From positions 14,568,893 to 14,632,892 of the forward strand of contig NC_083641.1 of assembly GCF_963576545.1 (NCBI RefSeq): 64,000 nt of DNA. The letters are read 5' to 3'. Source of the DNA: Limanda limanda (Eukaryota; Chordata; Actinopteri; Pleuronectiformes; Pleuronectidae). The notes beneath the pieces are model-generated. The model was not told the origin of the DNA and did not search any database. It saw nothing but the letters and a program-made list of their open reading frames with translations. How positions within the stretch are numbered: position 1 is the first letter of the stretch; each line of letters opens with the position of its first letter. The position numbers and the translations under genes are program-made. Positions 1 to 22,041 of this stretch are shown here, in pieces.

Positions 1-9078
<9,078 letters not shown>

Positions 9079-11309
9079 CTAAGAAACAAAAATCACACTT
9101 TACCATGGAGACACCCGCCTCGATAACAAAGGCCACCATCATTAACAGTCATTAATGACACCAAGTTTACTAAAGGCAAGGTCTCAAAGGTCTCAAACCC
9201 TGCTGCTTAATGAGGCCTATTGGCAGGACACACACACATACCCACACAGACACACACAAACACACACACACATTTATTTGCGCACAAAGCGGTGAAGTGA
9301 GATCCCGTCACAAGTTGTCACAGCTCTTCCATAATTAGCTGATGGTGGCCGATTACATACTTTTTTTTGCATATCCCCCAATCTTAACACAAGCACATAC
9401 ATGTTGAAAATAATCACAGATCTGACAGACACACATCATTTTCCTTGCAATAACTTTTGGAGAAAATACAAATCCAAGAAGTAAATTAACACAATTTTGA
9501 AAGAGAGAAACGAGGAGTTGACAAAACTCTCTGACAAGCCAGATGTAGTTATTGCAGAGGCACCCATCAAATCACTCAAGCAGTAAAGCGTCACTCCAAT
9601 GTACTCTTTGGAGACAAAAACAAGGGGAATGTGTGTGAGTGGATGTGTGAGTGTCTATTTGGGTGAATGAGAGGCGTATAGCCATCCTGTTTAATGTGCT
9701 GTGAAGAGCAGGCGAGGGCAAAGAGAGAGACACAGAGCCAAAGCGGTGCATGCCCCCTGTGTTTTTCGCAATCAGCTGCACATCATAAAAAACACTGAAA
9801 AGCTCCAGGAAAACATGCAATGTCACACAGAGACACACAGAGATTCATACAGCACAAACCCTTTTAGCCTCGCTCTCTCTTCTTAGCTAAGTCCCTAAAA
9901 ATAGCTTCCACCCATAAGACCATATCGTTTTACTTCTCCCAACACACAGACATTCTGATATGTATAAAGACACACACATGGACACACACAGACACATTCG
10001 TAATACCAGTCTTGGGCACTTTATGGCTGCTCTGGTCACGTTTCCATGGGTACAAGCAGTTTAAAATATTGTCTGATATGTCCTTTGAACTTTTACTTAA
10101 TACCTTAGCTTCACTTTGACACATATCCGTAAAAGTTAATGTTCTCCCAAGAGGCAGTTTGTCACCTGTAATTATGTTTAAGACTAGCATAAAAACGTAT
10201 GGACCAGTGCAGTGTTGGAATGAATAAATAAATAATAGAATTCAAACCCCTCCATAGACTTATGCTCGTCAAGGCTGCTTTGCATTTTACAATAGATCAT
10301 TCACTGTAGAGGATTGACATAATAAACTTGGTCACAATCTGTTCAAAAAAATGAGAAAAAGATTCAAACATTTGAGAGCTGCAAATGTTTGAACACACAT
10401 GAAAAAACAAACGTCCGTCTCGTGCAACACGTGCAAGATTTTAATGCTTTCTTTAAATGTATTCCATTCACTGTAGTTATTACAATCAATCTGTCATTCT
10501 AAATTATATTGAAAAAAAAGTAGGGTCAACAAATTACATGTTAATTTATGTATAGAAATGTAATAAGAGAAATGAGTTATCCAGTTGAACAGCTTGCTGG
10601 TCTGCAGCTGCAGTCTTACCTTTGCTCTCTCCACAGTTCAAGGCAAAGTGCCTCTGAGTTCAAGTGAGACGGAACCTTATAATGCAAGGGATGTATTGTG
10701 GTCATGTATTGGTGTCAAAGCAAGCTCACCACTCTTTTACTGCTTAGCGTGTGCGTGTGTGTTTGTGTTTTATAGTCTCAGCATGTAGACCCCAAAGCCA
10801 TAAAATATCAGATAACCATACCCAGTGTGTTTGCTTCCCGAAATCCCCATATCAGCGTGTTACAATCCTGCAATCATGTTTTACTGCGCACTGCCCACAT
10901 GTACCATGTTACCAAATGTTACCAAATGTTTTGCTGTTGTTTTATAAGATGTGACTCATCGAAAGTAATCTTTATCCCCCTGTGACAACATCACCACTTC
11001 TATTTTGCTGACACATATGCACACACTGTCCCGAAAGCATTTATTAGACAGGTTATATTAGACGTGGAAAGCAAACGGGTAATTATATTGATAATAAATA
11101 CACTGATATCAAGGCTTAATAATCACTTAAAGAGTCATCTCTGTATAACTGCACTCTATAATTGATGATCCCGAAGTCAATTTTGCACTGAACATGTTTG
11201 TTCAAACGCAAATCATTTACTCACTATTCTTTGTGTAAAGCTGTATTGACTCAGCCTTTGGGATAATCGTCTCTACACCACTCATCAATAAAGCACTTTC
11301 GTAAATTAA
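9079..11309. other. upstream flank of si, no gene recognised
   Basis: This should contain the untranslated first exon and promoter of si if the ATG exon is preceded by an intron, but no convincing first exon, TATA box or donor stands out. CA-rich stretches occur at 9218-9272 and 9950-10000. The rest is AT-rich single-copy-looking DNA. Confidence 0.5.
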
Positions 11310-11470
11310 TAGTTTTACATTTTTCGGGAAATATGTTTTTTTTACTCTCTTATCGAGAGTTCGGTGAGAATATTGACATCACTCTCGTTTCATTAGGCTA
11401 GAGACAGCTACTGTGATAGCTTAGCCTTAAAGGGCCAGGGAAATGTTTATAGCTTAAAGAGACACACAAA
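11310..11470 (+). repeat. diverged teleost interspersed repeat
   Basis: Contains agttttacatttttcggga, then ctctcttatcgagagttcgg, then gatagcttagcctt. This is a decayed version of a repeat I recognise from percomorph genomes (ttacattttgggaaatac ... cttgccgagagtta ... gttagcttagctta). No coding capacity. Confidence 0.6.
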
Positions 11471-11750
11471 ATAGCATCTTGTCTTTTTTAAGTTACTTTT
11501 GGTATCTATCATACAAAACAAATGAATTTAGTGAACTTTGGAGGTGCTTGAATTTGATCAAAAATAGTTTTTATGTGAACATAGGCTAACATGCTTTTTG
11601 CTACAGCTACGGTATTACTGGACAGACGATCGATATCATTTGCATTCTAGCGCATCCTTAAAACTCTACACTTGTTAAATAATCAAGCTCTTCAGGCTAG
11701 AAAGAACTCCAAAGCTACGGCTGAATTTGTGAACTGTTTATTAGGCCAGA

Positions 11751-11774
11751 CATCCGTCCATCCATCCATCCATG
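11751..11774. repeat. (CCAT)n short tetranucleotide repeat
   Basis: About five copies of ccat/catc. It may be the 3' tail of an old non-LTR element on the minus strand (ggatggatgg tail), but no body was recognised beside it. Confidence 0.7.
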
Positions 11775-12869
11775 CAAATCCACTCTGTAGTTTGGTGATG
11801 GCTTCAGTCCACGTCATCCCAATAAACAGAATGGAGAGGATCAACTGAATGAGCTACCCACTGCCTAGAGACGCAATTTTCTCTACTTCCAACACCGAGC
11901 ATGATTTCCATGGTAAATAGGATGGAAGAGGCAGAGGAGAGCTCTGGCTGAGCCCGAATGAATGGGTGCATGTTGGTGAGAAAGACATGGCGTCGGAGGG
12001 CTTGCATGAATGACTTCATAGTTTGGCTAAGATACAATGCGTGTTACCATAGCATGAAAACACCTGGTAGTGTCTGTGCGCATGTGATGGAGTCCAAGTG
12101 TGTGTTTTTTTAAATTCCTGATCATTCTGCTCACTCCTCAGTCTTTCTGTCCGCGCAAATCCAATTCCACTCTGCCACTGCCAATTCCAGGTGCTCTCCA
12201 TCTAGAATGCAGCACCAGCCAATTTCAATAGAAAAAACTGAAATTGGCAATTCACCCTCCTGTATTGATCCATTCACTTTAAACCTAGGCACTCAACATT
12301 GAGAGCTGCCAACTGACCAAGTTTATAAGCGTGTGTTCATGCGTTTGCCTTATCACCGTTCCAGAGAGTCAGCATTTGGATTGCCTCATAACATATCCAA
12401 CTAAATCAAGATTTGAGTAATCATTTTTTTCACATAAATTCTATTTGCTTTGAGGAGGCTACCACTAGACTAAAAAGTCTTCTCTATCGGTAACGTTTAG
12501 CGTCGGATCTCCTTTCATGCATTTGATTACTTGTCATGAAACACAATAAAACAATTCTCAAGGTCCATATATAATAAACGTCTTGCTGATTTTTATATGC
12601 CATTGGCTCTCCGCCTTACGTGTCTCTACACTAAATTATTCTCTCCAGTTATAAATGCCACTCCTATTAATAATTGACCCTATGGGAATATAAATGCTCA
12701 CTTTGGAAGATTACTGCTGCAATCAACACTCTTGTTTTAATGCTGGAGATTTTCAGCTGTTGCAGGGGGATTCCAGTTGGCAAATCCAGGCCATCTGTAA
12801 AGTCTTGTGCCTGAATAAAGGATCTGAATAACCACCTATATTTGTGTTCTATTTTTTACCTGCAATACA

Positions 12870-12990
12870 CTGGTTACCTCTCCCTGGTGTACCCCGCCTC
12901 TAGCCCTTTGTCGGTTGGGCTCTGCTCCATCCCCAAGCAACTCTGAAAGGATATGCGGTATAGGGGATGGACGGATGGATGAATGAATAG
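12870..12990 (+). repeat. non-LTR (SINE/LINE 3'-end) relic with GGATGGA tail
   Basis: Segment ctggtgtaccccgcctctag ... ggctctgctccatcccc ... aggatatgcggtatagggga, followed by ggatggacggatggatgaat. This is the familiar fish non-LTR 3' end with a GGAT-rich tail, here diverged. I cannot name the exact family without a library search. Confidence 0.65.
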
Positions 12991-14090
12991 AGGGATAACT
13001 GTTAGATAGCCCCAGGATCTGAAAGAGCCTTTGTCCTTTGATTGATATCGATGTTGGCAAACAATGTTGTTGCACAATGTTGTTGCACAATTCAAATCTA
13101 CCTTTAGTGAAATAAGCACAGATTAGCTCGATAACTTGTTTGCGATATTACATGAATGTTGCCACCGCCCTTAATGTCCCGTCTGAATCTAGTCTGTCAG
13201 TTCTTTTGTTTTATATGAAAAGACAGGAATGAATTGTTCACAAGTAGATCTGATTCAACTGACAAGAAGTCCTCAAGTTTGACTGTTAGATGAACAGGTG
13301 CCATTGTTCAGGGACCTTGTAGCAATCTTGGGCATTGTTGATTCAGGGTACAAAAACAGCTGTAAGAGTCTTAGAAAGCACCTTGAAGTAGTCTGCTATT
13401 TATCACAAACACATTTGCTTAGCAAAACAAAATGTAAGTGAAGCAATAACCACATCTTTCTGTACACTTGCAGTACCTTCACATGTAACCACACCCCATT
13501 GAGTCTTTCTCATGGAATCTACAGGCTCGCAAGTTGTTGCCCATAATTCTGGGTCCGCCTCCTTAACAAGCATCTATTTTCTGCTAGTAGCCTAATGTAG
13601 GGGGTGGGGGGGGGGGTGTAATTACAGTTCATGCAAACATGTTACTCAGCACTCAAGACAGCCCCACCGCTAATTCACCGGGTGTTCTGGGCTTTTGCGT
13701 GTGAAAACGAAAGCCTGTTAGTGTTGCTCAGAGCCGGCAGAAGAGTGTGTGGGTAGAGCTCCAGCTAAAAACCTTTCAAAACACAATATCTCCACGTTTC
13801 TAATGATTGTTTGTTTTTATACTGAGTGGCTCACTGCTCACACACTTTACATTTCATTTGTATCTCTCCATCACTCTTTAAGAAAGCGAAGCTCTTTATT
13901 TAGCTGAGTAAATTGTTCTAGTCATACCTTTATCCCTCACTGTCATTTAGTGTGGAAATCTGTCTCTTCAACAGTGGTGAATATGTCATTTTAGGTTAAT
14001 CTCTTCATTTTTTTTAGAGTTATGATTCGACACTCGAGGCGAGCGTCTCGTCAAACACATTCGCATGCGCACACACTCCCGGCAGCATTA

Positions 14091-14107
14091 CCCAGAATGC
14101 ATGGCAG
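14091..14107 (+). promoter_or_regulatory. candidate ZNF143/Staf-like motif
   Basis: cccagaatgcatggcag matches the CCCAGMATGCMNNGC core known for ZNF143 sites. It lies in a small CpG-containing patch (cgaggcgagcgtctcg at about 14036-14051, then a CA/CG-rich stretch). There is no adjoining gene, so this is only a motif match. Confidence 0.35.
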
Positions 14108-14850
14108 CTGAAGGAAAATACCGTTTACACAAGTGGATTCTTATGATGATGATGTTTCTTCAGTACCAGTTGCTTCTGCTTCTTCCAAGGTTGTGAAAGA
14201 ATGCTTCCAAAAGGCTGAAGTCAACTTTGGAGCGGAAATAAAACAGCAGTTCACTTTTCGTCGTTGAGATCCAAGTTGGCTGGGATTCCCAAAAAAATCC
14301 AGGGAAGTGCCGTGAACTGCTTGATTTCAAAGCTGGAATTAAATGTAAAATATAAAACAGGGGATGGTGTAAATTACAGCATTTAAAAAATGTTATTAGG
14401 GTGCTAATTTGTGCTTTTATTGGTATATGATTACCATCAAACCGCCTCAGTCTCCCATTGCATCAACATTTAGCAATTCTAGCTTATGTTGTCACATGGC
14501 TTGGGATGGTCGATGGGTAATTCCTTGTGCAGTCAAGCTGCTGCCACAGTATTAAGTTTAGTGATGGACAAATTATTATCTTTGCCTTCTGCCTCACAAA
14601 CATCAAGCTCAAGAAACGACAGCATAACACTCTGTTGATATAGTCACTCAATAGGCAACCAAGTCATCAAGCAGTTATGCTGTGGTGTTGCACTCTGAGA
14701 TACCAATGGCTGCACAAGCCATAATATGCAGGTGGCCTATCTAAGTGTTCCCATTATGCAGCTTTCCCCATAAGCATCACACAGATGCTGCGCCCCTATG
14801 GGGGAATGAGGGCATGAATAAATAGGACAACGCATATGCACAACTTAAAC

Positions 14851-14987
14851 CACACACACACACACACACATAAACACACACCAAGCTTCTGCTGCATCAT
14901 TCCTCAGGGAGATGTTTTCTCCATCCCTGCTGTTACGCTGCATGTTTTGACAGGTATAAACGCCCACTCACACAAACTCACACACGG

Positions 14988-15019
<32 letters not shown>

Positions 15020-15046
15020 ACACACACACACACGCGCACACACACT
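14851..15046. repeat. cluster of (CA)n microsatellites
   Basis: CA tracts at 14851-14870 and 14967-15046 (the second interrupted by CT and CG steps), separated by about 95 bp of unique sequence. The open frames across it are repeat artefacts. Confidence 0.95.
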
Positions 15047-15285
15047 GTCTCATAATATACCGAGTATGGTTAACAACGGTTGCTGTTGAGCCTTGATAAC
15101 TCCTGTTTAAATGCACAGTGCACCAGTTTGGGTGTAATGATTAAACACTATAAATTTGTTACTGTCTGATGTTGGTGTTGTTATTCTTGCTCGGTACAAA
15201 GCTCACAGGCTGATACTATCTGTCAGAGAGACGTCGAAGCATGAAGTTAACCCAGGTTATCTTTCTTTTGGCCATAGTATGGAAC

Positions 15286-15425
15286 CTGTCATTGACCTTG
15301 TGAACTCCGGGAGGCCCAGGAGTTCAGTGGAGTTGTAGAATTTACACAGGAAGCAGAAAAGACAACTTTTAGCTCTCCTTTCATGTGTTGAAATCCCACA
15401 ATTTACTACTGCTGCTGAGCTGGTC
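15286..15425 (+). repeat. dispersed repeat, copy 1 of a pair
   Basis: aggagttcagtggagttgta, ttacacaggaagcagaaaag, ctctcctttcatgtgttga and tttactactgctgctgagc occur in the same order as in 25331-25470. Both copies are diverged and non-coding. Confidence 0.75.
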
Positions 15426-15974
15426 TGTGTAGCATCAATATTTCATTAGTTCCTATCTGTGTGCTGCGAAGAGAACAGCATGGTGTTTGTGTATGTGTGT
15501 CCCACTCTCTGTTCTTGTACTTGCACATAAAAGAAACGCTCGACCACACCACCCCTCCACACCCTGACTTTCTCTCCGATTGCATAGGAGATTTTAAAGA
15601 CCATATAATTTGACGGCTAATTATCTTAAATTGAATGTGCTAACTACAGTAAAATTGCCCTGCCATAAAATAATAAAAGCAGCAGAAACAAAACTCTGAG
15701 TCATCCAGAGATGATTATTGCATTATCAGTTTATTCACTTTTACCTTCTCTAGTCCCCCCCCCCCAAAAAAAACATGCCACACATTGCAGTCATTCAGAG
15801 AGCCTTCCATCCATTGACACCACACCACAACAGTTTACATTGGGTTATGAGAGACGTTGGGATTTTCAGCTAAGGTAAAGTTAGCTGGCAGAGGTTGGGA
15901 AGAAAACATTAGCCCCGACTAATGGAGCGGTAATGGACAAGGCTTGTTTTATGCAACATGATTGATTTGCATGC

Positions 15975-16165
15975 ATTTAGCCAAGTCAATTCAGATTTTA
16001 TTTATATAGTGCCATCATGGCAGAAGTTATCTCAGGGCATCTCTCATACAGAGCAGGTCTAGACCGAACTCAGGGACCCAATATGCCTCCATGAGCAAGC
16101 CCTTGCCGACAGTGGTGAGGACAAACTACCTTTTAACAAGATAAAGAGGGGATGGGGTGGGGGGG
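15975..16165 (+). repeat. diverged teleost repeat (TTTATTTATATAGTGCC family)
   Basis: Contains tcagattttatttatatagt, gcagaagttatctcagggc, agagcaggtctagaccga, and tgagcaagcccttgccgaca followed by gtggtgagga. I recognise this as the common percomorph repeat 'caattttatttatatagcgcc ... gcaggtctagaccg ... gcgacagtggtgagga'. A second, more decayed copy is at 41318-41580. Confidence 0.7.
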
Positions 16166-17539
16166 AAGACTGTTTGGAAAGACCACTGAATGATTCTGAG
16201 ATTAACAGCTGTCTCTACAAACATCTGCCCTCCATGTTCCCTCCAGGGGTGCTGTTGTGCAGCTGATCCCTGGAATGATGTTTGTAGGCCTTTGCGAGTA
16301 ACACAACATCATGTGGTCTTGCATATTTTTTCTATGTGGAGATTTACGCACATAACAATGTCTGTCTTTGTCTTTATCTTCTTTTTTTTTCTTGTCATTT
16401 GACGGTTTTGTTAATTTTTTTTGCAGCTCCATAAAACACCCACACAAACATAGACACACAGAAGATAAAAGAAAAATCTGAACATCAAGAAACTGGAAGA
16501 ACCTTTTGACAAGTTGCTGAGACATAATCTCTCTGGGTCTCTGTGTGTGTCTTACAGGAGCTGCATCTGTTAAACTCTGTACTCGTATGTGGAAAACATA
16601 AAAATTACACTGAAGCTTAAGGACACTTTTCAGCTTTAACTTAATTATTGTTAGCAAGTGATATCTAGCAATTGTTTTCCTGTTTTATTAGACAATTCGT
16701 TGGTGTGAACAATTTGAGGCCTGTGACTTTTTCCTTGTGAGGAAATCTTTTTTTCTCTTATTCCCTCAATATTGGCTACACTGTGTGTTTATGATTCAAA
16801 TTTATTTTAGATGTCAAACAGGAAATAAAACTACATTGATCAGCTTCAGCAGCAATATCCTATTTTTGTATTTCTGTTATTTTGCAGCTCACAGAAACTA
16901 AACTAATCTTTTTCTCCTCTTGACATAGAATATATGCAAATGTATTTTAGCATGATCTCTTTCCAGTATCATTAGTGTAGTTGAAAAACACCAAAACACA
17001 TACATCATAAAACAAATTTAGTGTATGACCCATTTTGTTTATATTTAACTGAAATTCTAAATGCATCAATGCAAATTAAACTATAGAAGCAAACTTTTGC
17101 AGCCTTTTTGTATCAAAATGAGCTGAATGTAGCTGTGCAGCTTATATCTGCTCTTCTCTGTGTGGCATTGTGTTTATCTATACTTAATTTTGGATGCTAA
17201 ACTATATTACTGACTGTAATTTAAAATCATTAAGAATTGGTAATAGATTTCAATGATGTGATCTCTGCTGCATCACAGCAGAGCCTAATGAATAATAAAT
17301 GCCTCTGACAAACACAAATAAATAATAATGAGATCAGCCTTCTTGATGATGTAAAAGAACAACATCTCGGTCAAACAGTAATTAAAAAAACACTAAACAA
17401 ATAAATGTGGGATTTTTGTACCATGAAATACTAATCTTCTCAGTTTTCTAATCAAATTAAAATCCTCATTTAAAAATCAATTAGCTGTTTTATCTCTTCT
17501 TCTGTTTTCCTCCCCCTCCTCTTTCCCTCATCAGGTTGG
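16166..17539. other. AT-rich intergenic DNA
   Basis: No gene or clear repeat recognised. It is mostly AT-rich, with T-rich runs and no protein-like frame on either strand. Confidence 0.5.
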
Positions 17540-17720
17540 AAGTCGGGCTGTACGGGTAGCAACAACGAATCTCCCCGTTGCCATGGCAACTCTGAGCGGG
17601 TGAACTTTTGTCAGGCGCCAAAAGCTTGCTGCAATAGAACGGCGTCGCTTATTTGGGCGTGAACGTTTTGTGCGTGTGCGCACACACGCTTGCACATGGC
17701 ACCGCTGCGACTGTGAGGGG
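17540..17720. promoter_or_regulatory. CpG-containing patch with RFX X-box palindrome and E2F-like site
   Basis: In an AT-rich region this 180-bp patch is GC-rich with many CpGs. It holds the perfect 14-bp palindrome gttgccatggcaac (17577-17590), an ideal RFX X-box. It also holds ggcgccaaaa (17614-17623), which reads ttttggcgcc on the minus strand and fits an E2F site. A polypyrimidine run and cag precede it at about 17505-17534. It could be an enhancer, an unannotated promoter, or a chance cluster. Confidence 0.4.
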
Positions 17721-18598
17721 TTAGCGGGATAGAAAGAAAACACTGTGCTTATCTTGAAGAAAGACTGCAAATCCCCCTTCGGTCTGTCACTCTCACTCCT
17801 CCCGCTGAGTGACTCTTGTTCTCTTTCTTTCTCGGCTCCACTCGTTGTATTATCTCCCATTATCTTTCATTGAGAAATGTCCTTGCTTGCCCTCGACTAA
17901 ACTCTTCTTGGATAACCGTGACCTGCGTGACTCAGAATCCTCAGAGACGCCCTTGTCGCGTGCGTCTCCCTTTTCACGGAAAAGAAAAGCAACTCCTCAT
18001 CTTTGTCATCTCCCCTTCTCCTCTCATCTGCTCTCCATGAAGGAGAAAGAGTGAAAACTTACAGGATGTACTTTTGTTGTTTCCACACCTACACTCCTCC
18101 GTCTCCCTGCTCATGAAATGCAGATTCTCCGCTCTCAAAGTACAGTACAGACTGTATTGATCGCTTCCGTCCTCCCTCTCACTTTCTCTCTCTGCTCCTT
18201 CAATCCATTATCCTCCCTTCATTCGACTCTTTTCTCCTCCTTCCTCCCTCCATCTCTAATGACCTCTCTGCTGATTCATAGGCCATGGAGAGTTATGGCA
18301 TATCTCTATTTCTATATGAGAGTAACGATAATTAGAAAAACCTATTAGTCTCTGGTGAAAGTCAAACTGCGTACGGCACGGCATTGCAGCTGAAGACGTT
18401 TTTTTTGTGGGGCAGTTTCTCGATCCAAATTTATCAAAGATTTTTGAGTGAAATGTGTGATGTGTGTGTCCTAAATTAGGTGAATGACTGGTTGTTGCTG
18501 TGTGGCTCTGCCTGCCAACACAGAGGCCCTCTCTTCGACTTCACTTAATCAGTATGCAGCTTGTCTCCCCATCACTGTCCTTGTGTTATAAATACGAA

Positions 18599-18599
<1 letters not shown>

Positions 18600-18632
<33 letters not shown>

Positions 18633-19082
18633 GGCAAATAACACACACACACACTACATCTAAATTCTGATCTCAAATGTATCACTGCCGTTGTGGTATG
18701 AATATCATGTAAAAAGTCCAGAGCTGCATCTGTCTGGTACGTGTGTGCGGACACACTCATAATCACACTTTCAACTTTCTCCCACCGCTCTCACTCAGAC
18801 ACTCACGTGAGTTCGCAAAGTCAACCACAAGCAGTCGTGTGAGAGCCCCAAATATGTGAACAATCACACACACACACACACACAAACACACATACACACA
18901 CTTTGGGGTGATAAATAAAGCAGTGCGAGCTCAGCAGTAGCCCTTGTCCGCCATGTCAGGCTTTACTGATGTCTCGTTCAATCCAGGGGAGTGGTTCAAT
19001 CAGGTCTCACAAGATCGATCTAATCTAAGACCCACAACATGTCTAAACACACACACACACACACACACACATATGCATACAG
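18600..19082. repeat. cluster of (CA)n microsatellites
   Basis: CA tracts at 18600-18629, 18641-18654, 18868-18900 and 19046-19072, followed by a C run near 19083. They lie in otherwise unremarkable sequence. Confidence 0.93.
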
Positions 19083-19467
19083 CCCCCCCCTACATTCAAC
19101 ACCTTTTCTGTTTCTGTAGTCCATCTAACTCTCAAAATGAAAACACAAACAATAATGCTGTCACTGCTACAGTATGGAGTTGCTCGCAAAGAGAAGACAG
19201 CCTCTGCTACATTTCAATTTATTTGACAGAACATGAATGATTGAGGCCAGAGGTGAAACTCCAGAAAATAGGGGGAAAACGTAGTGATGAATGACTTCAG
19301 TGGATGTGAATTTAAAAGGAATTGGAAAGTTGTCAATAAATAATCATATTTGAATATGAATGAGGCCGTGTGTAACGTTTGATTTCAGATATAGATAATT
19401 GGAAAAGAAACTGAACTTGGCTGAAGTTCGTTTTGTTAAACTAACATGTAAAAAAGGAAATCTCTCT

Positions 19468-19477
19468 CACACACACA

Positions 19478-19541
<64 letters not shown>
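19468..19541. repeat. (CA)n microsatellite, about 74 bp
   Basis: Long CA tract with one CATA and a few CGCA interruptions. Confidence 0.96.
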
Positions 19542-19543
<2 letters not shown>

Positions 19544-21953
19544 TAACATCCCATTTCAGTTCTTTGTGCTCCTTTATACCCGTTGCTCAGGTGCCGATAA
19601 AGGTGTGTGCATTTCATGACTGAGTGACTGCACAGGGAGTCTGTTTACAGTTCATTACCTTCACACCACCTAGTCCTTGACTACAAGGTTTGACAATCAT
19701 ATCATGCTCACATACATGCAGATGTGCAGGCAAGCAGAATAAAATGAGGACTGTGAGAGAGCAATTTAGAACAAAACAAATCCTGAAAAGCCTGTTTAAC
19801 ATAATGTATGTAAAAGCTTTTTTATCTGTATGCATTAATAGTGTCTGATCTTCAAATTATGATAATATAGCTCGCTGAACTGACCTTGGCAGAGAGACCT
19901 ATGAAGTCACAGGATCTGACAGTAGTTATGTTTTTCTTCTCATAAAGACAGAAATTCCAAATGCAAAATATTTTGAGTTTTTTATCTCAAGAGTTTTTAT
20001 TCCTGCCCACAATTTGTGTGTAGGTTCAGGTTGCTCACAGAGCCACATACTGGTCATAGCCAAAATGCAAGCCAGGATACTATCAAAAGTTATTTTCATA
20101 ACACGGAACTACTAATTATTTGTAATCTATGACTCTATAATTATAAAAATTAAGGATTGAAAAATTGCGTGAATATGATTATTTTCGTAAAACATTTGGT
20201 CCTGGTCTCTTGTCTTTTTAAGTAGCGCGCATATGCACTCACCCACAAGCACGTAGAAAAGGGTTCCACTTCAGCTCACCACCACTGACTTGAAAGAAGA
20301 TTTATTGACTTGATGAAAACGGGAATGGACGCAGTTTCTTCTCAAATCAACCAAAAACACCAGCTCGGCGCAGAGAAGAAAGTGCAAGCACTCAGTCAAC
20401 TGACCCTTCTGAGAATTCTGCTGCAGTTGCTAACGTTGCTAGCACCAACAGGGAGACACCTGGAGCTAAAGGCTCCGATGGTTTGATTTGTCCCAGCAAT
20501 GACAAATAAAGTCATTGCGATGAAATAGACAACTACTGCTTCTCTTAGCTAGGGGCCATAGTCTCAACACTGCCCCCTATGTACACACAGTATTTAGCCT
20601 GAGTTGCACTGCCACCTGTTGAACAGATCTCAACACCGGGTTAGGGTTGCAGGGTTTACTGTCAAGTTGTGCGGTTTCTACAAGTCTGGTTTCTCTGGTA
20701 ATTGTTGCAATATCCTGTCCCTCGTAGGGCGATTGATGATATGATCCTGATTATGATTTTTCCTGTAAATGGAGCCCGTGTTTCACCGTGACAGTTCATC
20801 TAGTTTTTTTGGTGTGAAGCCCAAACCTTAGAGTTCAAACTGGGCCTATGTTTCCATCTCAGTCAGCGATCTAACAGTTTTATTTTATTCATCCTGTCTG
20901 CCTGCAGCTGATAACCTGTAGCTTCTGGCCACAGCCTCGACCTCGGTGTCCGTCGCCTCCAACCACTCCAATGCCCGGGATCTGTGTATGGATTATGTGT
21001 ATATGTACATGTTTATCTTGAGACATCTGTCATCTCCTCTCTCATCGAGATGATAAATTTGCATAAACTGCACACACACTGATGATTATACCCCTGTGTG
21101 ACAGCCTGGGCTCAGACGTGATGGGCCACACATTAACTCATAAAATCTAATCTTGACTGTAGATGTCGAGGGGTCACTCTGAGAAGTTAAACAACCATTT
21201 TATCTTCGAAATATCATCGGGTTTAAATGTCCCCGGAGGAAATCAATAATTTTCTGCTCCAGGTTTCACTCGCCACAGATGACTGCAATGGAAATTTCTC
21301 AATATTCACATGTCAATTTGTGCACGGCTGATACCACAGCACTTACATCTCATGCATGGATTTATATGTGTCAAAGGGGTTAATTGTGTAAAGTAGGGAG
21401 CTTTAGGATTAAATTATATGTGGAATACATTCCTTTAAAATAAGGGTCTATAATGTGATTAGGGTAACTAGCATTTAAATGGATGTAAAGGGGCATCAGA
21501 TAGGTTATGGTAGGGAAAAGGGCACTGCATATTATAATTGGGGATTTATATTGCCAATATAATAGCGATCTTTTAGCTTGACAAACTGTGAGAGAAAATG
21601 GGATTTATTTCTGGGATAAGAGAGAGTAAGTTTATTTCTCAAAATGTCAAACTATTTGTTTGAATATGACCTTTTTGCAATCTTTCTTAGCCGAGGCTCC
21701 CATCATGTCTTCTCTGCTCGCATCAGCAAATCTCATGGTCGTGGTTCCTGCTCCTTCAGCCACTAGATTCTACTGCTGCTCACACACACTCCTGTAAAAC
21801 CGTGACACGATACAAAAAGAGGAAACGGGATCGGGTCAGAGTATCAACACATGATTTTAGAGATGCCAAGGAAGAGGGCATGGGGGCAAAAAACAAGGGA
21901 CGGTGAAGGAGAGGATGAGGGGAGCCACCTTGCTCCGTCTTTCTTTTGCTGTC
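19542..21953. other. intergenic DNA, no gene recognised
   Basis: No protein-like frame, RNA gene or clear repeat boundary. Near 20560-20640 a stretch (cactgccccctatgtacaca, gttgcactgccacctgttga) has the look of an interspersed-repeat fragment but could not be assigned. Confidence 0.45.
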
Positions 21954-22041
21954 TCACACACACACACACACACACACATACACACACACACACACAAACA
22001 CACTCACTCACACTCACACTCACACTCACACTCACACACAC
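21954..22041. repeat. CA microsatellite grading into (CACT)n
   Basis: CA repeat to about 22000, then actcacactcacactcacac units to 22041. The compound pattern suggests a secondary expansion of a mutated unit. Confidence 0.95.
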
